Source: Bradyrhizobium lablabi
GTDB taxonomy: Bacteria > Pseudomonadota > Alphaproteobacteria > Rhizobiales > Xanthobacteraceae
DNA length: 64,000 nt
Assembly (NCBI RefSeq): GCF_900141755.1
Contig: NZ_LT670844.1
Coordinates: 6,234,501-6,298,500 of the forward strand
Reading direction: 5' to 3'
Shown here: positions 26,917 to 35,446 of the stretch, in pieces
How positions within the stretch are numbered: the stretch's first letter is position 1
Layout of the letters: every line of letters starts with the position of its first letter
Notes under the pieces: generated by a model
Told to the model about the DNA's origin: nothing
What the model saw: the letters and a program-made list of their open reading frames with translations, nothing else
Database searches by the model: none
Program-made: the position numbers and the translations under genes

Positions 26917-27735
26917 ATGTCCGCGACGCCGTTGCCGCGACCACCCGATGTGCAGCGGATCGATGTAAGGCGACTGAGCAAATCGTTCCAGCTCGCGGGC
27001 ACGGCCATCGAGGCGGTGAACGACGTCTCCTTCAGCGTCAGGCGCGGCGAATTCGTCGCTTTGTTGGGTCCCTCGGGCTCCGGCAAAAGCACGATCCTTA
27101 ACATGATTGCGACATTGATTAAGCCTACAGGCGGCCAAATACTGATCGACGGTCGGCCGGTGGTCGCCGGTAGGGCAACGCCTGACGTCGGCTACGTCTT
27201 CCAGCGCGACACTCTTTTTCCGTGGCGTACGGTGGCCGACAACATCGGATACGGCCTGCAACTGGCCCGTGTTCCCGATGCGGAACGCAAGCAGCGCATT
27301 GCGGCGTGCATGGTGCAGGCGGGTCTTCAGGGATTCGAACAGGCTTACCCATCGGCGCTGTCGGGCGGAATGCGTCAGCGCGCGGCGCTAATGCGGACGC
27401 TCGTCGTCGAACCGCAGATCTTGCTGATGGACGAGCCGTTCGGCGCGCTCGATACCCACACCAAGATCGATATGCATGACGTCCTGCTGCGGATTTGGGA
27501 ACGCGAGCAACAAACGGTTTTGTTCGTCACACATGACCTCGGCGAGGCCCTGACGCTGGCCGACCGGATCATTCTTTTTTCCGCGCGCCCCGGCCGGATC
27601 AAGGATATGTTCGAGGTTGACTTTGCGCGGCCGCGCGATGCGGTGAAGGTGCGCGAGACGCCGCGCTATGCTGAGCTGTTCCAGCATATCTGGCACTCGC
27701 TCGGTGAAGAATTCGTCAAGGGCCGCAGCCCATGA
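26917..27735 (+). CDS. NitT/TauT-type ABC transporter ATP-binding protein
   Basis: The 272-residue ATPase has Walker A GPSGSGKS near residue 51, signature LSGGMRQRAAL near residue 148, Walker B LLMDEPFGALD near residue 168 and the switch VTHDLGEAL. The DEPFGALD form is typical of the nitrate/taurine family. ATG 26917 follows an AAGGGGCAAGG ribosome site; a longer frame from 26773 overlaps the binding protein gene. The stop overlaps the permease start by four bases. Confidence 0.92.
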   Translation: MSATPLPRPPDVQRIDVRRLSKSFQLAGTAIEAVNDVSFSVRRGEFVALLGPSGSGKSTILNMIATLIKPTGGQILIDGRPVVAGRATPDVGYVFQRDTLFPWRTVADNIGYGLQLARVPDAERKQRIAACMVQAGLQGFEQAYPSALSGGMRQRAALMRTLVVEPQILLMDEPFGALDTHTKIDMHDVLLRIWEREQQTVLFVTHDLGEALTLADRIILFSARPGRIKDMFEVDFARPRDAVKVRETPRYAELFQHIWHSLGEEFVKGRSP

Positions 27736-28604
27736 GGACGCGTCGGCCGGTTAGCACATTGGTTTGGCAGGCGTTGATCTGTGTCGCTGTGCTTTCGATC
27801 TGGCAATGGGGATATGATCTGCACGCCAGCATTCCGTGGCTGGTGCCCGACTTGCTCGATCCCTATTTCGTTTCAAAACCCTCCGAGATATTCGAGCATT
27901 TCCTGATCCTGAGCTGCCTCAAGACCAAGTTGGGCGTGTTCAACGGCTGGTTCAACGGCGACTTTGCCAAGTGCATGGCGCGCAACGAGAACAATTTGTG
28001 GATTGCGACCGCCGTCACGCTGAAAAACACCTTCTTCGGTTTCGCGACCGGTGTCTCGAGCGGCTTCGTTGCCGGTTTGTTCCTGGGCCGTTCCAACCGC
28101 CTCAGCTCGATTTTTCAACCCTTCATCACCGCGGTGAATTCCATTCCCCGTATAGCGCTGGCACCGATCATCGTGCTGGCGTTCGGGATCGGGGACATGT
28201 CGAAGGTCGTCACATCGTGGATCGTGGTCGTGTTCCTGGTATTCTTCAACACGTTCGAGGGGGCGCGCTCGATCGACGAAGGTTTTATCAATGTCGCGCG
28301 GCTGCTGGGCGCCAGCGAATGGCAGATCACGCGCACGGTCGTGATCCCCTCGACCATGGCCTGGGTCTTCGCCTCGCTCTCGCCGGCGATCTCCTTTGCA
28401 CTGATCGGCGTCATCGTCGGCGAATTCATCGGCGCGGAGCGGGGCATCGGCCGTCTGATCATCGAATCGGAGGCACGGGCAGAAGCATCGGGAATGATGG
28501 TCGCGGTGATCGTGTTGATGCTGGTGGGGGTCGCGCTCTCGGCCGTGATCTGGCGTTTGCAGGCCTATCTACTGCGCTGGCAGCAGCATAATATGGTGGA
28601 GTAA
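27732..28604 (+). CDS. NitT/TauT-type ABC transporter permease
   Basis: The 290-residue permease has about six membrane helices and the family coupling motif, GASEWQITRTVVIPSTMAW, near residue 197. Between the first two helices there is an unusually long insert of about 60 residues with KTKLGVFNGWFNGDFAKC, likely periplasmic. It overlaps the ATPase gene (ATGA) and completes the importer begun at 25841. Confidence 0.9.
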   Translation: MRTRRPVSTLVWQALICVAVLSIWQWGYDLHASIPWLVPDLLDPYFVSKPSEIFEHFLILSCLKTKLGVFNGWFNGDFAKCMARNENNLWIATAVTLKNTFFGFATGVSSGFVAGLFLGRSNRLSSIFQPFITAVNSIPRIALAPIIVLAFGIGDMSKVVTSWIVVVFLVFFNTFEGARSIDEGFINVARLLGASEWQITRTVVIPSTMAWVFASLSPAISFALIGVIVGEFIGAERGIGRLIIESEARAEASGMMVAVIVLMLVGVALSAVIWRLQAYLLRWQQHNMVE

Positions 28605-28625
28605 CGGAGCCCCCCGGCGAGCGGG

Positions 28626-29366
28626 ATGCCCGCGGTTTCGCCAGACGTCAGAGACGAGGTCAACGGCATGATTCTAGTTGAGGAGCAGTCTGATGTGGTT
28701 GTTATCAGCCTGGCGCGCCCGCCGGTAAATGCCCTCGACCTCCCCATGATTGAGCAACTGGAATCGACGTTCGAGCGTCTGGCCAAGGCTGTACCGCCAA
28801 CCGGGGTCGTTCTAACCGGTGCCGGTAGCGCCTTTAGTGGCGGCGTCGACACCAAGGCCTTCGTCTCATATGGCCGAGAGGAGCGTCATCGCATGGTCCT
28901 TGCGATCACCCGCATGACGGCGGCGATCCTCTCTTTGTCTTGTCCGCTGGTTGCCGCGGTTAACGGCCATGCGCTGGGAGGCGGCTTTGTCTTGATGTTG
29001 TGTTGTGATTATCGACTGGTTGCGGACGATGGTGCGCTGCGCCTTGGACTGACCGAAGCGCGCGCGGGAGTGCCGTTTCCGGCTGGACCGGTGGCAATCA
29101 TGAAACATGAAATTTCGATGGGCTTGCTGAGGCAGATGACGCTGTCGAGCCGCGTCGTGAGCCCGCAAGATCTGGCCCAGCATGGGTTGGTCGACGCGTT
29201 GGCGAGCAAGGAACACATCGTCGAGAAGGCGGTCGCCGCCGCGCGGGAGCTTGCCTCCCAGCCCGCGTTTGCGGTGGTGAAGAAGCAGGTGCGTGGAAGT
29301 CTTGCCGCCGAGGTGCAGGCCCTTGCCGTCGCAGCAACCGATCCTTTCCTGGGTTCCTTCGGGTAA
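28626..29366 (+). CDS. Enoyl-CoA hydratase/isomerase family protein
   Basis: The 246-residue protein has a crotonase fold: LARPPVNALDLPMI near residue 30, GAGSAFSGGVDTKAFV near residue 65 and NGHALGGGFVLMLCCDYRL near residue 116, forming the CoA oxyanion hole. The usual second catalytic glutamate position reads GLTEARAGVPFP near residue 140. Start 28626 or ATG 28668 are both possible; the latter has GAGG nine bases upstream. It follows the importer by 21 bases and may be in the same operon. Substrate chain length cannot be told. Confidence 0.85.
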   Translation: MPAVSPDVRDEVNGMILVEEQSDVVVISLARPPVNALDLPMIEQLESTFERLAKAVPPTGVVLTGAGSAFSGGVDTKAFVSYGREERHRMVLAITRMTAAILSLSCPLVAAVNGHALGGGFVLMLCCDYRLVADDGALRLGLTEARAGVPFPAGPVAIMKHEISMGLLRQMTLSSRVVSPQDLAQHGLVDALASKEHIVEKAVAAARELASQPAFAVVKKQVRGSLAAEVQALAVAATDPFLGSFG

Positions 29367-29407
29367 GGTCCGAGATTGGATATGGAACGCGAACAGAGGG
29401 TCTTCCG

Positions 29408-30064
29408 ATGGGCATAAAAATCTATGGATTTTGGCGGTCGATTGCATCGTTTCGTGTGCGGGTTGCGCTGCGGCTCAAAGGCTTGCCATTTGAGGAAACT
29501 CCGGTCGACATCCTCTCCGGCGAACAATTCGAGCCGGGCTATGAAGCCGTCAACGCCGAACGCGTGGTGCCGACATTCATTCACGATGGCCATTCCATAT
29601 TCCAGTCGATGGCGATCATGGAATATCTTGACGATATCCAGCCCGAGCCGCGGCTGTTACCTGAGGACGTCAAAGAGCGGGCCTATGCGCGCTCGCTTGC
29701 GCTGATGACGATCGCCGATGCTCATCCTCTGGTCACGCCTCGCATCCGCAACCATCTCGCCAAGACCTTCGGCGCCGATGTCAAGGCCATCGAGGAATGG
29801 GGCAAGCATTGGACCACTGAGGGCCTCGCGACTTATGAGCGGCTGCTCGCACGCCGACTGCCCGCTCCATTTGCCTTGGGCGAGGAGCCCGGTCTCGCGG
29901 ATATCTGCATCGCCGGCCAGGTCGTGACCGCGCAATATCTCAAACTTGAACTGAACACGTTTCCGACGGTTGCCCGTCTTGCCGGGCGCTGTTTTGAGAT
30001 CCCGGCTTTTGCCACGTCTCATCCGTTCGAACAGCCGGGCTTCAAGACGGCGAGCGCGCACTGA
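29408..30064 (+). CDS. Glutathione S-transferase, zeta/maleylacetoacetate isomerase type
   Basis: The 218-residue protein has a thioredoxin-fold N-terminal domain with RSIASFRVRVALRLKGLPFE near residue 10, close to the SSCSxRVR motif of maleylacetoacetate isomerases, and QSMAIMEYLDD near residue 66. The helical domain contains FALGEEPGLADICIAGQ near residue 156. This family isomerises cis double bonds using glutathione in aromatic ring-fission pathways. It lies 41 bases after the hydratase gene and converges on the amidohydrolase gene with a six-base gap. Confidence 0.82.
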   Translation: MGIKIYGFWRSIASFRVRVALRLKGLPFEETPVDILSGEQFEPGYEAVNAERVVPTFIHDGHSIFQSMAIMEYLDDIQPEPRLLPEDVKERAYARSLALMTIADAHPLVTPRIRNHLAKTFGADVKAIEEWGKHWTTEGLATYERLLARRLPAPFALGEEPGLADICIAGQVVTAQYLKLELNTFPTVARLAGRCFEIPAFATSHPFEQPGFKTASAH

Positions 30065-30070
30065 TTGACG

Positions 30071-31144
30071 CTAGACATCAAGGCCGAGCGCCCTCGCAGC
30101 ATTTCCGCCGGCAATCTGGGCGAGCGTCGCCTCGTCCATGCCCTGCACCCCCGCGACATGTCCGATTGGATTATATTCGGCCATGTCGAACGGGTAATCG
30201 GTGCCCATTACGATACGATCGGGGCCGAAGACGTCAATCAGATAGGCGAGCTGGTGATAACTGAACACCACCGTGTCGAGATAGACCTGCCGCAGATAGG
30301 TCGTCGGCGGCAGCGGCAACTCGCCGTGGCAATCCTGCCGCGCGCCCCAGGCGTGATCGATCCGCCCTGAATAGCCGGGCAGATAGCCCCCGCCGTGCAC
30401 GGCCATCAGCTTCAGGTCGGGAAAGCGCGCCAGCGTCCCCGAAAAGATCAGGTTGTGAAGCGCAAGCGTGGTGTCGAGGGGATTGCCGAGCACATTGTTG
30501 AAGTAGAAATGGGTCAGGCGTTCACCATGGGTGAACCCGTTCGGATGCATCATGATGAACGCTCCGAGCTGTTCGGCCCTCGCAAAGAACGGGCGGAATT
30601 TCGGATCGGACAATTCCTGGCCGTTGACATTGGTCAGGATCTCGACGCCCTTCAATTTCAGGTCCTTCATGATGTAGTCGAGTTCGCGGACGGCAATCTC
30701 CGGTTCCTGCAAGGTGACGACGCCAAGTCCGACGAAGCGATCGGGTTTGCGCGAGCAATATTCCACCACGCCATCGTTGGCGAGGCGATGGGCGGATTCC
30801 GCTATTTTCGGATCGATGGAATAGTAACACTGACCCGGCGCCGGCGCGACGACCTGGATGTCGATGCCCATCTTGTCGAGATCAAACAGCCGGCGGTCGA
30901 TGGTGGTCATCACCTCGCTGACATCCTTCTCCTGCTGCGCATTGATTTCCCTCGTTGCGGCGTCCGCAAAATGCGCCAGAGGGATCCGGCTGATATCGAT
31001 ATGGGGTTGCGCCAGCTTGGCGGCCTGGGGAACCACGATATGAGCGTGAATGTCGATCGTGGCGGAAGACGGTCGCCGGGCGAGGCCGTCGGCGTCGTGG
31101 ATACGTGCGGCGGTGCGGCCGTAGCGATTCTTGCGATCGATCAT
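30071..31144 (-). CDS. Amidohydrolase family protein, ACMSD-like
   Basis: The 357-residue protein belongs to the PF04909 metal-dependent hydrolases/decarboxylases that include aminocarboxymuconate-semialdehyde decarboxylase. Metal site features are DIHAHIV near residue 31, FIMMHPNG near residue 195, VHGGGYLPGYSGR near residue 249 and GTDYPFD near residue 314. The order and spacing fit decarboxylases acting on aromatic ring-cleavage products. It is the last gene of a minus-strand operon begun by the Liv-type importer. Substrate not known. Confidence 0.86.
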   Translation of the reverse strand: MIDRKNRYGRTAARIHDADGLARRPSSATIDIHAHIVVPQAAKLAQPHIDISRIPLAHFADAATREINAQQEKDVSEVMTTIDRRLFDLDKMGIDIQVVAPAPGQCYYSIDPKIAESAHRLANDGVVEYCSRKPDRFVGLGVVTLQEPEIAVRELDYIMKDLKLKGVEILTNVNGQELSDPKFRPFFARAEQLGAFIMMHPNGFTHGERLTHFYFNNVLGNPLDTTLALHNLIFSGTLARFPDLKLMAVHGGGYLPGYSGRIDHAWGARQDCHGELPLPPTTYLRQVYLDTVVFSYHQLAYLIDVFGPDRIVMGTDYPFDMAEYNPIGHVAGVQGMDEATLAQIAGGNAARALGLDV

Positions 31145-31201
31145 TTGAACTAACCCTACGTTGGCGTTGATTGTTCCGGACGTGAAGACGAGCAGAGGTG
31201 A

Positions 31202-32092
31202 TCACGATTTGCTTTTGCGTTGGAGCCATCGGGTCGAAACCGCGGTTGCGTCGGCGTCGGCGAGGCCGGCGGCTTCGGCGTCCTCATAGCAGGCGAGCGC
31301 GCTCGCGGTGACCGGAAGTTCGGCATGAATGGACGCGCCGAATTGAACCGCGGTGGCCAGATCCTTTTTCGCCGCGTTGAGACCGAACGCGGTTTCGCCC
31401 AGCGGCGCTCCGCCCAACACCTTGGCGATCGCCGGGCCGCGGCCTTTCATGGCGGTCGGCGCACCCGAGGTGTCGGACAGAATGTCGATCAGCCGTCCGG
31501 CTGGAAGATTGAGCGGCTTGCAGATCGCCAAGGCTTCGCCCAGCGCCTGCCAGTACACCAAGAGCGGCAGATTGACCGCAAGTTTCATCATCGAACCCGC
31601 GCCGAGCTCGCCGACATGCTCGGTGCGTCGGCACAATTGTTCAAGGATCGGCATCGCTCTGCCGACATCCGCCTTGGCGCCGCCGACAAGGCCGAGCAAT
31701 TTTCCCTCTTTTGCCGGACCGGTACTTCCGCCTACCGGAGCTTCGACAAAGGCGGCGCCCTGCCGCAACACCGAGGCGCCGTTCGATTTCATCGTGTCCG
31801 GGCTTATCGTGCTCATATCGATCACGAGCTTGCTGGCAAGCTTGGATTTCAGGATGCCGTTTGGCCCGCGATAAATGGCTTCGGTTGCGGCGTCATTCAA
31901 CAACATCACGATGGTCACTTCGCAGCCCTCCACGAGCTCCGCAGGGGAAGCGAACAGCACGGCACCGGTATCGGTCAGAGGTTTTGTCTTTGCCAAATTG
32001 CGATTCCAGACGCCGACTTCGTGCCCGACCGACATCAATCGCTGCGCGATCGCCGATCCCATTCGTCCCGTTCCGCATATGCCGATTTTCAT
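31202..32092 (-). CDS. 3-hydroxyisobutyrate dehydrogenase-type NAD(P) oxidoreductase
   Basis: The 296-residue protein has a Rossmann start, GICGTGRMGSAIAQRL, the substrate-binding GGSTGPAKEGKLLGLVGG segment near residue 120 and catalytic lysine in GAGSMMKLAVNL near residue 168. It belongs to the beta-hydroxyacid dehydrogenase family (hydroxyisobutyrate, tartronate semialdehyde and similar). It lies 32 bases after the LivF-type gene on the same strand and is probably transcribed with it. Three genes of this family occur in the window; this is the first. Confidence 0.87.
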   Translation of the reverse strand: MKIGICGTGRMGSAIAQRLMSVGHEVGVWNRNLAKTKPLTDTGAVLFASPAELVEGCEVTIVMLLNDAATEAIYRGPNGILKSKLASKLVIDMSTISPDTMKSNGASVLRQGAAFVEAPVGGSTGPAKEGKLLGLVGGAKADVGRAMPILEQLCRRTEHVGELGAGSMMKLAVNLPLLVYWQALGEALAICKPLNLPAGRLIDILSDTSGAPTAMKGRGPAIAKVLGGAPLGETAFGLNAAKKDLATAVQFGASIHAELPVTASALACYEDAEAAGLADADATAVSTRWLQRKSKS

Positions 32093-32124
32093 TGTTGCCT
32101 CAATCGATGGAGTGGATGGTTGGT

Positions 32125-32850
32125 CTAGTGAGCATGAAAGACGCCGAGATTCTGGGCGATCAATTCTTCGTTGTTCAGAATGTCGCCGGCGCTACCGGCG
32201 AACACAGTGCGTCCGGTGTTGAGGATCACGGCGTGATCGGCAACATCGAGGGCCAGCTGGAGATTCTGTTCGACCAGAACGATGGATTGACCTTCCTGCT
32301 TCAGGCGGCGGATGGTGCGGCCTACCTCCGTCACGATCAGGGGCGCCAAACCTTCCGACGGCTCGTCGAGCAGAAGGACCCGCGGATTGCCCATCAGCGC
32401 ACGCCCGATCGCGAGCATCTGCAGCTCGCCGCCAGACAGCGTACCGGCAATCTGCGCTTGGCGCTCGCGCAGTCGCGGAAACATGTCGAAGATTCGTTCG
32501 ATGTTCCATGGCTTGCCGGTCGTGTTCTCGCGTTGTCGCGCGACCATCAAATTTTCCCTAACCGTGAGGGACGGAAAGATGCGTCGTCCTTGCGGTACCA
32601 GGCCGATGCCGAGGTGCGAGATGCGTTCGGGGGTCAGGCCCGCGATTTGTTCTCCAAATAGCCGGATTTCGCCGTCCTGCGGTTTCAGGAAACCGATGAT
32701 GGTCGAGATGCAGGTGGTCTTTCCCGCGCCATTGCGTCCCAGTAGCGCCAGCACGGCGCCCGCCTGCAACGAAAAGCTCACGCCATGCAAAATATGACTA
32801 TCGCCATAAAATGCATGCACGTTTGCCAGGCTAAGTGCATCAGGCGCCAA
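32125..32850 (-). CDS. Branched-chain amino acid-type ABC transporter ATP-binding protein (LivF-like)
   Basis: This 241-residue ATPase has LLGRNGAGKTT near residue 35, signature LSGGELQMLAIGRAL and Walker B LLLDEPSEGLAP, the LivF form. TTG at 32850 with GAGG seven bases upstream is the preferred start; a GTG at 32862 is also in frame. The start lies inside the end of the LivG-type gene. It completes a hydrophobic-ligand importer of five genes. Confidence 0.9.
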   Translation of the reverse strand: MAPDALSLANVHAFYGDSHILHGVSFSLQAGAVLALLGRNGAGKTTCISTIIGFLKPQDGEIRLFGEQIAGLTPERISHLGIGLVPQGRRIFPSLTVRENLMVARQRENTTGKPWNIERIFDMFPRLRERQAQIAGTLSGGELQMLAIGRALMGNPRVLLLDEPSEGLAPLIVTEVGRTIRRLKQEGQSIVLVEQNLQLALDVADHAVILNTGRTVFAGSAGDILNNEELIAQNLGVFHAH

Positions 32851-33595
32851 GATACACCTCACGCGTTCGTTCGTCCGCGATCACAGTATCCCGATCGCCA
32901 TCCACAATCACGCGACCATAATTGAGCAGCGTTACGGTTTCGGCAAGGTCGAGCGCGGTATCCATGTCATGTTCGATCATGATCACGGTGGTTTCCCGCG
33001 GGATTGACGCGATCAGCGCCTTCACCTGGGCCCGCTCCGTGTTTGACAGGCCGGCCAAAGGTTCGTCCAGCAACAGCAGGCGCGGCTTTTGCGCAAGGGC
33101 CATTGCGAGTTCAACCCGGCGTTTCTCACCATAGGCGATGTCGGATACCGGATGTTCAGCCAGATGCAAAAGCCCGACCGCATCGAGGGTACGGCGGGCC
33201 TCGGTGGCGAGATCGCCATAGAATGACATTGGCCGCCACATCTGCCAGCGCGATGGCCGCAGACCGAGCAGGCCAAGGGTGACGTTGTGCTCGAGCGTAT
33301 CGCCTGAAAACAGCGTAATGATCTGGTAGGTTCGCGACAGTCCGAAATGCGCGCGTTTGTAGGGTGCCAATTGCGTCACGTCGGTGCCGAACAGCTTGAT
33401 CTGCCCCGAATTCGGCCGCATGTCGCCGCTGATCTGATTGAACAGTGTGGTCTTGCCGGCGCCATTCGGACCAATAATAAGGCGACGTTCACCGTGTCGT
33501 ATCGCCAGCGATACGCTCTGCGTTACCACCAGGCCACCGAACGCCTTTTTCAAGTCGATGACCTCAAGCGCATGCTCGGACGTCTGCGGGGTCAT
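32840..33595 (-). CDS. Branched-chain amino acid-type ABC transporter ATP-binding protein (LivG-like)
   Basis: The 251-residue ATPase has IIGPNGAGKTTLFNQISG near residue 36, the LivG signature YGEKRRVELAMALA near residue 152 and Walker B LLLDEPLAGLSNTER, followed by IMIEHDMDTAL. The MTPQTSE start at 33595 overlaps the permease stop by four bases (ATGA); a longer frame from 33703 overlaps the permease. Confidence 0.9.
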   Translation of the reverse strand: MTPQTSEHALEVIDLKKAFGGLVVTQSVSLAIRHGERRLIIGPNGAGKTTLFNQISGDMRPNSGQIKLFGTDVTQLAPYKRAHFGLSRTYQIITLFSGDTLEHNVTLGLLGLRPSRWQMWRPMSFYGDLATEARRTLDAVGLLHLAEHPVSDIAYGEKRRVELAMALAQKPRLLLLDEPLAGLSNTERAQVKALIASIPRETTVIMIEHDMDTALDLAETVTLLNYGRVIVDGDRDTVIADERTREVYLGA

Positions 33596-34527
33596 CGCGA
33601 TCCCCTGCGCAATGCGCTCGACAACTTGGTTATGCCCGGAACGATTCCGGTCGGCATAACCAGAACGATGAACACGAACACCAGGCCGAGCAGCATATTC
33701 CATCGTTCGATATAGGCCGATGCATAATTCTTCAATAACAGAACCAGTGCGGCACCGACGACCGGACCGCCAAGCGTTCCCGAGCCGCCGGCAATGACGC
33801 CGAGCAAGGCTTCAGCCGAGCTCGTGGTGGAGATCGACGTCGGGTGGATGTATTTATGATAATAGACGTAGAGCAATCCGGAGACGCCACCCCAGAAGCC
33901 GGCATAGGTGAAAGTGATCCATCGGATCATCCAGGGATTGAAGCCCAGCGCGGCCATCCGGCGCGACTGGTCGCGGACGCCTTTCAATGACGATCCGAAT
34001 GCCGAGGATACGAAGATCGTCATCATCAGGAAGGCAAACGTCGCCACAACCAGCGCGAACCAATAGAACGATACGGCGCTGTCGATCGAAATGCCGAACG
34101 GCATTGGCCGGGTCAGGCCGGCTATCCCATTGTCGCCATTGGTCACATTGGACATGCGATAGGCGAGCCCCCACAACACCTGCGACAGAGCCAGCGTGAT
34201 CATGAGAAAGCCCAGGCCCGTGGCGCGGAGTGCGATGACGCCGAAGCAGGCCGCCATCGCGGTAGTGCCGGTGATCGAGATGATCGCAGCCGCGCCATGA
34301 CTGAAACCGTATCGGCTTGTCAGCAGCGCTGAAATATAGGCTGCAACCCCGAGATAGGAGGCGTGTCCGAGCGACGTCATTCCGCCGAAACCGACCAGCA
34401 GGTTGAGGCTGAGGGCGAAAATCGAGGCGATCAAGATTTGGCTGGCGAGGTTGATGTAAAAATCGCCCGCAAAGAAGGGCGGGAGAAGAAACGATCCGGC
34501 AATCAGGAGCACGCCGATCCACTTCAT
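33592..34527 (-). CDS. Branched-chain amino acid-type ABC transporter permease (LivM-like)
   Basis: The 311-residue permease has eight or nine helices, the LivM-like start IFALSLNLLVGFGGMTSLGHASYLG split by TM segments, and the GVIAGGSGTLGGPVVGAALV block near residue 246. It overlaps the LivH-type gene by four bases. It pairs with that protein as the membrane channel. Confidence 0.9.
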   Translation of the reverse strand: MKWIGVLLIAGSFLLPPFFAGDFYINLASQILIASIFALSLNLLVGFGGMTSLGHASYLGVAAYISALLTSRYGFSHGAAAIISITGTTAMAACFGVIALRATGLGFLMITLALSQVLWGLAYRMSNVTNGDNGIAGLTRPMPFGISIDSAVSFYWFALVVATFAFLMMTIFVSSAFGSSLKGVRDQSRRMAALGFNPWMIRWITFTYAGFWGGVSGLLYVYYHKYIHPTSISTTSSAEALLGVIAGGSGTLGGPVVGAALVLLLKNYASAYIERWNMLLGLVFVFIVLVMPTGIVPGITKLSSALRRGSR

Positions 34528-35390
34528 GCGCCGACGCGCCCAAACAAGCCCTGAGGCCGAAATGCGATGACGAAGATCATCGGCAGGAAAAGGATGATGT
34601 AGGCCAGCTCCGGAAACAGCGCAGTTCCGAACGTATAGATGAAGCCGATGATGAAGCTGCCGATGAACGCGCCGAGCAGGCTCCCGATGCCTCCCAGAAT
34701 GACCACGATCAGCGCCAGCGGCAGCATGTCGGCATCAAGCCCGGGATAGGCGGAGAGAACGGGTCCCCCCAGCACGCCGCCGGCGCCGGCTATTCCCGCG
34801 CCCAGGCAAAACACGATCGTAAACAAATTCGAGACGGGGATGCCTACCGCGCGCGCCATCTGCCGGTCGTCGACGCCGGCGCGGATCATGGCGCCAAGCC
34901 GTGTCCGCTCCAGCAGGAAATACAGCACGATCGCAGCACCGATGGCTATTCCCACCAGAACCAGCCGATAGGTCGGAAAAACCAGACCGAACACCCGCGT
35001 CGGCGACTGCAGGTTTTGCGGTGTCGGGACAGGAATCGAGTCGCCGCCCCACAACATCAGGCACGCATCGGAGATGATGAAGGACATGCCGAGCGTAACC
35101 AGCACCTGACCGAGCGGATTGGCCTTCAGTCGGGTCAGCACCAGCCGCTCGAATAGACCGCCGATCGCCGCGACCGCAATTCCGGCGCCGAGCGCGGTCA
35201 CCCAGATGTTGAGGCCGTCCCAGGAACGCAGCGCGATCGCCCCGAAATAGGTCCCAAGCATGAAGAAGGCGCCGTGCGTCAGATTGGCGAGCCTCATCAG
35301 GCCGAAGATCAGTGAAAAGCCCGACGAGAGCAGAAACAACAGACCGCCGAGCGACAGGCTGTTGAGACCCTGGATGATCCAAAACTGCAT
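34524..35390 (-). CDS. Branched-chain amino acid-type ABC transporter permease (LivH-like)
   Basis: The 288-residue permease has about eight helices, GLMRLANLTHGAFFMLGTY near residue 30, RAGVDDRQMARAVGI near residue 170 and VVILGGIGSLLGAFIGS near residue 225, all typical of LivH. It starts 56 bases after the binding protein gene on the same strand. Confidence 0.9.
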   Translation of the reverse strand: MQFWIIQGLNSLSLGGLLFLLSSGFSLIFGLMRLANLTHGAFFMLGTYFGAIALRSWDGLNIWVTALGAGIAVAAIGGLFERLVLTRLKANPLGQVLVTLGMSFIISDACLMLWGGDSIPVPTPQNLQSPTRVFGLVFPTYRLVLVGIAIGAAIVLYFLLERTRLGAMIRAGVDDRQMARAVGIPVSNLFTIVFCLGAGIAGAGGVLGGPVLSAYPGLDADMLPLALIVVILGGIGSLLGAFIGSFIIGFIYTFGTALFPELAYIILFLPMIFVIAFRPQGLFGRVGA

Positions 35391-35446
35391 CGTTGGCCGA
35401 TCTGTTCGGAAAGTTGCACGACGCTTCCCCGCAACGGGAGCAGGAT

